DNA of 64,000 nt, taken from contig FJUW01000001.1 in the NCBI GenBank assembly GCA_900074885.1, forward strand, positions 496,001 through 560,000. The letters run 5' to 3'. The stretch comes from Rhynchosporium graminicola (taxonomy: Eukaryota > Ascomycota > Leotiomycetes > Helotiales > Ploettnerulaceae). Positions 58,318 through 64,000 of the stretch are shown in pieces. Under the pieces are notes generated by a model, which saw only the letters and a program-made list of their open reading frames with translations, was not told the origin of the DNA and made no database searches. Numbering within the stretch: position 1 is the stretch's first letter; each line of letters starts with the position of its first letter. The position numbers and the translations under genes are program-made.

Positions 58318-59380
58318 ATGTCCGCAATCAGGCTTGTGATACGCTCGGCGAGGCCTTCAGTGGCCTTCGCCCGCCCAATTTCCACCTCTGCACGTCGACT
58401 GGCAGGTCCAGGAAACGCCCAAGCCCATGAAGGAACAGAAGAGCACCGCAAGATCCAGTCTTCAAAACCGCTCAACCCACATATGACGAATACTAATTCC
58501 ACCATTGCGAACGAGATGCCTTCGGTCGGGGTACAGAAAGCTCCGCCTGAGCTGATCACCTCGGTTGAGCCAGATTTTGTGCCAAAGGACTCGGTTCCAG
58601 AGAATACAGAGCGCATGACGGGAGGAACTCAATCTGGAGAGCCAGAGAGCGGAAAGAACGCTGAGATGGAGGTCGGAGAGATGGCAGTGGGTGAAATGGA
58701 GGGTGCGAAGTTCAAGGTAGAGCCATTGAGGAGGACGGGAGAAGACCCAAATACGATGCGAGCGAGGCTCCTATGTACGATCCTTACTTCACAAGCGGGT
58801 TGCGTGAGAAGAGATATTCTAACTCATCTATTGTAGATCAGTGCCGGAAACGAGGAACACTCGAAAGCGACCTCCTGATGTCAACGTTCGCAGAGGCACA
58901 TCTTAGAGATATGACACCCGCGCAGATGAGCCAGCTGGACATTTTCCTCGACGAGAATGATTGGGACATCTACTATTGGGCTACTCAGGAACCAACGCCT
59001 ACTTCTCAAGAGACTGCTGAGGGAGCCGCACCTGGACCACAAGGTGCTACACCCAATGCTTCGGGCAAAGACCTGAAGCCCGTCCCTCCTCAGAAGGGCG
59101 AGTGGGCGCAAACAATTGGAACGTTCAAACCTGCGTATAGACCCGTTCCTGCGAGATGGAAGAATAGTGAGGTCTTGGCTATGCTGAGACGACATGTCAT
59201 TTCGAGGTCTGCGGGTGGTATCCATGAGGCCGACGCTGGTGTGGAGGGTGAGGGACTTGCTCGGGGAGTCCAAGGCACTGGCGGCAAAGGTATGCGGACA
59301 CCTTTACTTGTCCCAAATCATAAGCTAACACCCGCACAGGAATGGCCTTCATGCCTCCAGTCTTCCAGACTGACCAGTAG
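58318..59380 (+). CDS. sdh5: Succinate dehydrogenase assembly factor 2 (Sdh5/SDHAF2), mitochondrial
   Basis: Matrix protein needed for covalent attachment of FAD to the SDH flavoprotein subunit. Three exons: 58318-58774, 58837-59289, 59340-59380; 316 residues. The presequence is Arg/Ser-rich (MSAIRLVIRSARPSVAFARP). The Sdh5 core is short: RRTGEDPNTMRARLLYQ followed by CRKRGTLESDLLMSTFAEAH and QMSQLDIFLDENDWDIYYW. Here it is flanked by a long acidic/Met-Gly-Glu-rich stretch before the core and a Pro/Thr/Gly-rich tail after it. The yeast protein is about 160 residues, so the fungal extensions roughly double it. An ATG three codons upstream (58309) is also in frame. Complete. Confidence 0.93.
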
Positions 59381-59752
59381 ATGATATCAAGTAGGCTTTG
59401 TATGAATAATTCTGTATACTGAGTTGTACTACTTGCCCTCCTCAACGTTGAACCTTCCCTTGGCCATTTAGAAAGTGAGGATTTTTTTAGCTCGAATAGT
59501 GGTCTGGCGCTGTAGACCACAAACAAGTACGGTTAGCGAAGTCTGGCCATCGCGTCTCAAAGTTCCGCATTCTTTTCGTATCCAAATTCACAAGACTACT
59601 CAGGGATCTCTTGGTTCTATATTTCACTCTTCATCTGACTTCTAGTGAGCCTCAATCCCTTCCATTTGAATAGAATCAGTAGTACCTTGTTTTCCTTGAT
59701 TTTTGTTCGGGTTTTCAGTAAGAATTCTACTTCATATGCTTATCTCTGATTT
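59381..59752. other. Intergenic between convergent genes
   Basis: 3' flanks of the Sdh5 and GH51 genes; AT-rich, no coding region. Confidence 0.55.
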
Positions 59753-61709
59753 CTATTCCCATGCCATTTTCCGGGTATCCAATCTCTTGCCATCTCCCTT
59801 CGTGACATCAGTAACCTTCTTTCCAGTATCCCACCTCAGCAAAGTAAACGAATGCTTTGGGAATTTATACTTCCCCTGGCCATCCCACTTGCTCTCCTGG
59901 ATACCAACTTCTTGCTTGTCTCCCTCATTTACAACATTGACGTTTGCACCGGTTACAGTATATACCTCGACATCCTTCCCAGCACCCGTCAACTCAGTCT
60001 CAAAGTCCTGCATTTCACTGACATTCACAACAGCCAGACTCAGGATACCGTCCTCGTTGACAGACGCGCTTACATCCAACCAGCTCGCACCCTGATCGAG
60101 GACGTTCTGCAACCACTTTGGCTGAGTAACACCATCATACGCTCCCCCGCTGACATGAACACCGACGGTCCATCCACGCATATACTTGCTAAACAGCAAG
60201 AGGGGCCACCAAGTCGTCTGTTTGGAAATTCCCTCCTTGGTCGTCATCAGTGGGCTGATAACATTCACGCTCTGAGCAATGTTCGCCATTCCAACCCACT
60301 TACTTTGCCTGATGAACACGTTCAGCCAGACCGCAACTCCAAGCGCATCAGACAATGTGTAATGCTCCTCGCCACCCTCCTCTCCAGGAGCGCGTACTGG
60401 GTCCCAGACATTCCACTCGTCGAAGCAGATCGTCGTTCTTGGGACGCTGGGTGGGATGTTCTTCTCAATACGTGCGATATCGATGAGTGCTGCCGCGGTC
60501 TCGATAGATCTTTCTGCTGATAGCGGAGCAATGACATTCGGGACGTGCTCCTTGGACGCTGTATACGCATGGATACTGTGCATATCTACATATTGAATAC
60601 ACTCTTTCAAAACCTCGTGATCCCACGACGATACACCGGTCTCACCGCAGAGAATGAGGCAGAGTGAGGGATCGAGTAGCTTGAGGGCTTTGGCCCATTG
60701 AGCTGCTGTTTTGGCGTAGTCTGCTGAGGTCATTTGGCCGACTTGCCATGGTCCCCACATCTGCAATCAGGTCAGCAAGCGGTTTTGGCTCTGTGAGGAG
60801 AATGATGCATACCTCGTTTCCCAAAGCCCAGTACTTGATGTTATATGGCTCTTCATGACCGTTCTTCCTTCGCAAGTTGGCGAAGTGAGTATTCTTAGTA
60901 CCATTACAGTATTCCACCCAAGCTAAGGCCTCATCTAGAGTACCAGTTCCAAAATTGAGCGCGAAGTAAGGCTCGACTCGCTTCTCCCGACCTTCACTCA
61001 AGACACTGAGCCAGTGCATGAACTCATCAGTACCTTCACATTCGCCAATTAGCCATTCTCTATCATTGTTTATTTATTGCACGACGTACCGAATTCGTTC
61101 GTCTCAGTTCCAAGCCATGCCAGCTCAGGCCGAGCAGGTCTGCTCTCTCTAGGTCCCACGCCGTCTTGCCAGTGGTATGTAGCGACGAAGTTGCCTCCTG
61201 GGTAGCGGATTACAGGAATGTCAAGTTCTCGGAGAGCAGTGAGGACGTCTTTTCTGTAGCCGTGCTCGTCTGAGAGGGCATTTCCTGGATCGTAGATACC
61301 GCCGTAGATGCAACGGCCCATATGCCTATCATGAGTTAGTGCTGTGTAAACATGAAGACCTCACACGGTTCTCGAGTAGAAACGTGTGTCATCGCTGAAC
61401 AAAGCCCGGAACCAAGGCCGAAATAACGTATGCATCGAAAGCTTGAAAATCCAGCACAAGTCCGAAAACGGAAAGAGCTTCGAAATTTCCAATCGGAATG
61501 AACAGCCTTGAAGACATGAAAATGCCTACTCAGTACCAGTACGTACTCCATGAAACCGCCATAGATATTTGGATCTGTTCGAGAAATTTAGTACAGAAGT
61601 GATCCCACTCTTCGGATTTTTAATCGTTACCTATTTTCGACAATCTTCGATTCACATCAATGCTGATGGAAGGCGTTTCGCCCTCGGGGATTCTCGTGAA
61701 AGTTGTCAT
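59753..61709 (-). CDS. GH51 alpha-L-arabinofuranosidase, intracellular type
   Basis: Retaining exo-enzyme that removes alpha-L-arabinofuranosyl residues from arabinan and arabinoxylan oligosaccharides. Five exons in order: 61709-61631, 61574-61547 (28 nt), 61325-61090, 61033-60813, 60760-59753; 523 residues. No signal peptide ([20 protein letters not shown]), so it is cytosolic, like the bacterial-type GH51 group. Motifs: [20 protein letters not shown] at the start; [31 protein letters not shown], with acid/base Glu at about 188, exactly at an exon junction; HSIHAYTAS; and ICFDEWNVW with nucleophile Glu at about 303; [20 protein letters not shown] beta-sandwich C-terminal part completes it. 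The 221-nt second intron is unusually long for this window. Divergent from the sugar transporter. Confidence 0.93.
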
Positions 61710-62543
61710 GATGTTACTATACAGTGAAACCTGAGTCTACTTGATGAAGGCTCAGTATTCATATGACCTTCACGAGCTACACTTCTACTCAGCCGCGTTG
61801 GGAGAACACATGACAGCACTTCACGTTACCTAGAACTGTAGATTCTGCCACCAACCACGTCCCTGCCAAGCAGTATCCGCAGTATCGCAGTGATTGGAGC
61901 GGATATATAACGTTGCATGATAGCGGCTTGGAATTATGAGACCCCCTCAGTAACATTGCGGGATATTGATTGTCCGGTGCTGGCTGATCCACCTCCTAGG
62001 ACCTTTCCCCACAACCCAGCCACCGACCAACTAGGTTGCAAATGCCAGGAACCCTCACCATCTGATCTTTTTGCAGCTTCGTGTATATTTCGTAAGTAAT
62101 ACCGCCGAGGTACACGCTTGAAGTTACCGACTGTAGTACTGTAAGTAGGTCGTGACCGAAGATATCAGTAAGGGGTCATTAGGTCGAACTGCACCCGTAC
62201 CAATGGGACCTCGTCTTTTCGCCGCTACTTGGAAGAGGTTTTTCGATAGCGAAGCTTAATACCGTTCTAAACCCAATGGAACAACGTGACAGCTGTCGTA
62301 GCTCGGGGAGCAACCCGCATTCGTGGAGCTTCCCCAGTCTCCCCCGCATGAGGACGCTTCTTCCCCAGGCCCGGGTGCGATGATGCATGCGGACTCAGAC
62401 GTTTGTGGGAGATCTCCATGCCCGCGAAGTGCATATAAGATGTCCATCCATGTTCGTCTTCCCCTTGCGAACGATCTGCTCTGTTTCCTCTTCTCAATTC
62501 CCCGGAGAACTGCGCTTTCAATACGTCGCAACCAGCCGCAATC
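61710..62543. promoter_or_regulatory. Divergent region, GH51 gene / sugar transporter, with CreA-type sites
   Basis: 834 bp between divergent start codons. Three CreA-type hexamers (SYGGRG, minus-strand CCCCAG at 62332-62337, CCCCGC at 62342-62347, CCCCAG at 62363-62368) lie within 37 bp, 176-212 bp before the transporter start. Clustered sites are the usual form of functional CreA targets, so carbon catabolite repression of the pair is plausible. Confidence 0.55.
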
Positions 62544-64000
62544 ATGAAGCCGAAAGTTTACCAGGTATGTACTAAATTGCTCCAGATCAAATGTAATGAA
62601 TGAGTGAATGAATGAATGAATGGCTTCTGACTTGAGTAGTTCCTCGTGGGTGTCTTTGCATCCATGGGATCAATTCTCTTTGGTTACGATCTCGGAGTTA
62701 TCGCTTCAGTGTAAGTAGAGCTGAGTACTACCAGTTCCGTGGCAGCTAGCTAACCCTTCGACAGAATCGCCGCTTCGAATTTCAAAGAATACTTCAACAA
62801 TCCTTCCACAACTCAAACGTAAGATTTCCGTCCAATCAGACAGGCAGAAGCTGATACTGCTTAGCGGAATCGTAGTGTCCTTCTTCACGGGAGGTGCGTT
62901 CTGCGGTGCTGGTCTTGCTGGACCTAGTGGAGACAGACTTGGTCGAAGATGGACAATTGTACTAGGATCCATCATTTACCTTCTCGGGGGGGCTCTTCAA
63001 ACTGGAGCGACTACGTTTCACATGATGTGGGCAGGTCGTTGGCTCGCTGGCGTAGGTGTTGGATTCCTGGTCATGATTATCCCGCTGTACCAGTCTGAGA
63101 TTGCGCACCCTTCCATTCGGTAGGTCTACCATTTCTCCTGTAAAGATTCAATACGCTTACCAGTAGTAGTGGTACAATTACTAGTTTGCAACAATTCATG
63201 TTGGGTCTGGGAGCTTTCATCGCCGGATGGATTTCATACGGCACATTCGTCAGCCTCACCAACCAAGCACAATGGCGTTTACCTCTTGCGATTCAAATGG
63301 TACCCGCTATTGTTCTCGGAGGACTGATATTTTTATTCCCAGAATCACCTCGCGTAAGTGGATCTTTCTTCACGACTCCTCAACTTCGCATCACTAATTC
63401 GTACCAGTGGCTCATCGATCATGGGCGTCCCGAAGAAGGTCTCAAAACACTTGCGCGACTACACTCGAATGGAAATGTATCCGATCCCTGGGTCAGAGCG
63501 GAATTTGACCAGATCCAAGACAGCATCACCCACGAGCACGAGAACGAAGCCAAGTCCTATATGGACCTTTTCACCAACCGATCCTCGTTCAGACGACTCC
63601 TTATCGCTTGCACGCTACAAGCTTCGATCCAAATGACCGGTGTATCAGCAATCCAGTACTACAGCGTCGACATATATGGCTCTATTGGAATCAGTGGATC
63701 GAATGCTCTCAAGTACCAGGCTATAAATAATATCATTGCTCTGGTCGGAGAGGCTTGCTGTGTTTTGTTTGTTGACAAACTTGGACGAAGAAGACCATTG
63801 ATCTTTGGTAATCTTTTGAACATGGTATGTTGATGTCACACAGTCTCACACAGTGTACTAACTAACACACTCTAGGTCTGCTTCCTCATCGCCTGTATTC
63901 TGATCGCCAAGTTCCCAGCCGGGACCAGCCACAACAAATCCGCATCTTGGGGATTCATCATGATGTAAGGCCACCTCCCTCTTCTTTCTCATACCTGCAA
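62544..64000 (+). CDS. MFS sugar transporter, cut by the window end
   Basis: Plasma-membrane 12-span hexose/pentose:proton symporter family member. Exons seen: 62544-62564, 62640-62710, 62765-62818, 62865-63119, 63170-63353, 63408-63824, 63876-63964, then an intron running off the window, so the C-terminal part (roughly the last 150-200 residues) is missing. Motifs: FGYDLGVIASV in span 1; GPSGDRLGRR (loop 2-3); AGRWLAGVGVGFLVMIIPLY; PESPRWLIDHGR (after span 6, across an intron); and VDKLGRRRP (loop 8-9). No signal peptide. The central part LQASIQMTGVSAIQYYS is the sugar-transporter span-7 signature. Substrate cannot be read from the sequence; the GH51 neighbour makes L-arabinose or another pentose a reasonable guess. 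Confidence 0.92.

Noticed and set aside
59852..60520. 222-codon plus-strand frame
   Set aside because: Antisense shadow of the last GH51 exon.
1..64000. CRISPR arrays, bacterial promoters, ribosome binding sites, operons
   Set aside because: The DNA is fungal nuclear; the tandem repeats seen are short microsatellites without spacers.

Overview
The window is nuclear DNA of a filamentous ascomycete (Pezizomycotina). The evidence is dense genes split by short introns (about 45-80 nt, GT..AG, CTAAC/CTGAC-like branch points), conserved fungal housekeeping proteins (Snf1 kinase, Has1 helicase, Erv25, U1-C, Nce102, Aim24, Med1, Sdh5) and a plant-cell-wall-degrading enzyme set (GH6 cellobiohydrolase with CBM1, PL20 lyase, GH51 arabinofuranosidase, relic AA9). 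Protein flavour suggests Leotiomycetes or a near relative, but the sequence alone does not settle this.

Layout. 0-15.6 kb is an accessory, gene-poor part: a PL20 glucuronan lyase and a GH6 cellobiohydrolase on the minus strand, then about 10 kb with no intact gene. That stretch holds two clear relics: an AA9 polysaccharide monooxygenase pseudogene (7.6-8.4 kb) and a heavily decayed NCS1-family permease (9.3-10.7 kb) whose conserved Trp codons have become stops, as repeat-induced point mutation (RIP) would do. 15.7-25.2 kb is a core block: glutamine synthetase, a probable mitochondrial protein of unknown function, Snf1/AMPK alpha, U1-C with a 6-nt microexon, and the p24 cargo receptor Erv25. 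25.8-27.1 kb is another decayed island, with a GFA-type enzyme carrying one nonsense codon and an unrecognised relic. 28-37 kb holds Has1, a large JmjC protein with a CDCA7/R1-type zinc finger and AT-hooks, and Coq2. 37.7-39.7 kb is a frameshifted MFS transporter relic. 42-59.4 kb is core again: Nce102-like MARVEL protein, a Mim2-like protein divergent from eIF2-beta, Aim24, a disordered 711-residue protein, Med1, a conserved 832-residue protein and Sdh5/SDHAF2. 59.7-64 kb holds a GH51 arabinofuranosidase divergent from an MFS sugar transporter that runs off the window.

How the genes fit. Several core genes relate to carbon/nitrogen and energy control (Snf1, glutamine synthetase, Coq2, Sdh5), but no operon-like organisation is expected in a fungus. 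The GH51-transporter pair is the one plausible functional pair (release and uptake of arabinose or another sugar), with a cluster of CreA-type sites between them. I found no intact transposon, rRNA, CRISPR array or clear secondary-metabolite cluster. All exon structures below were worked out by hand from splice signals and reading-frame continuity, and the totals come out as whole codons.
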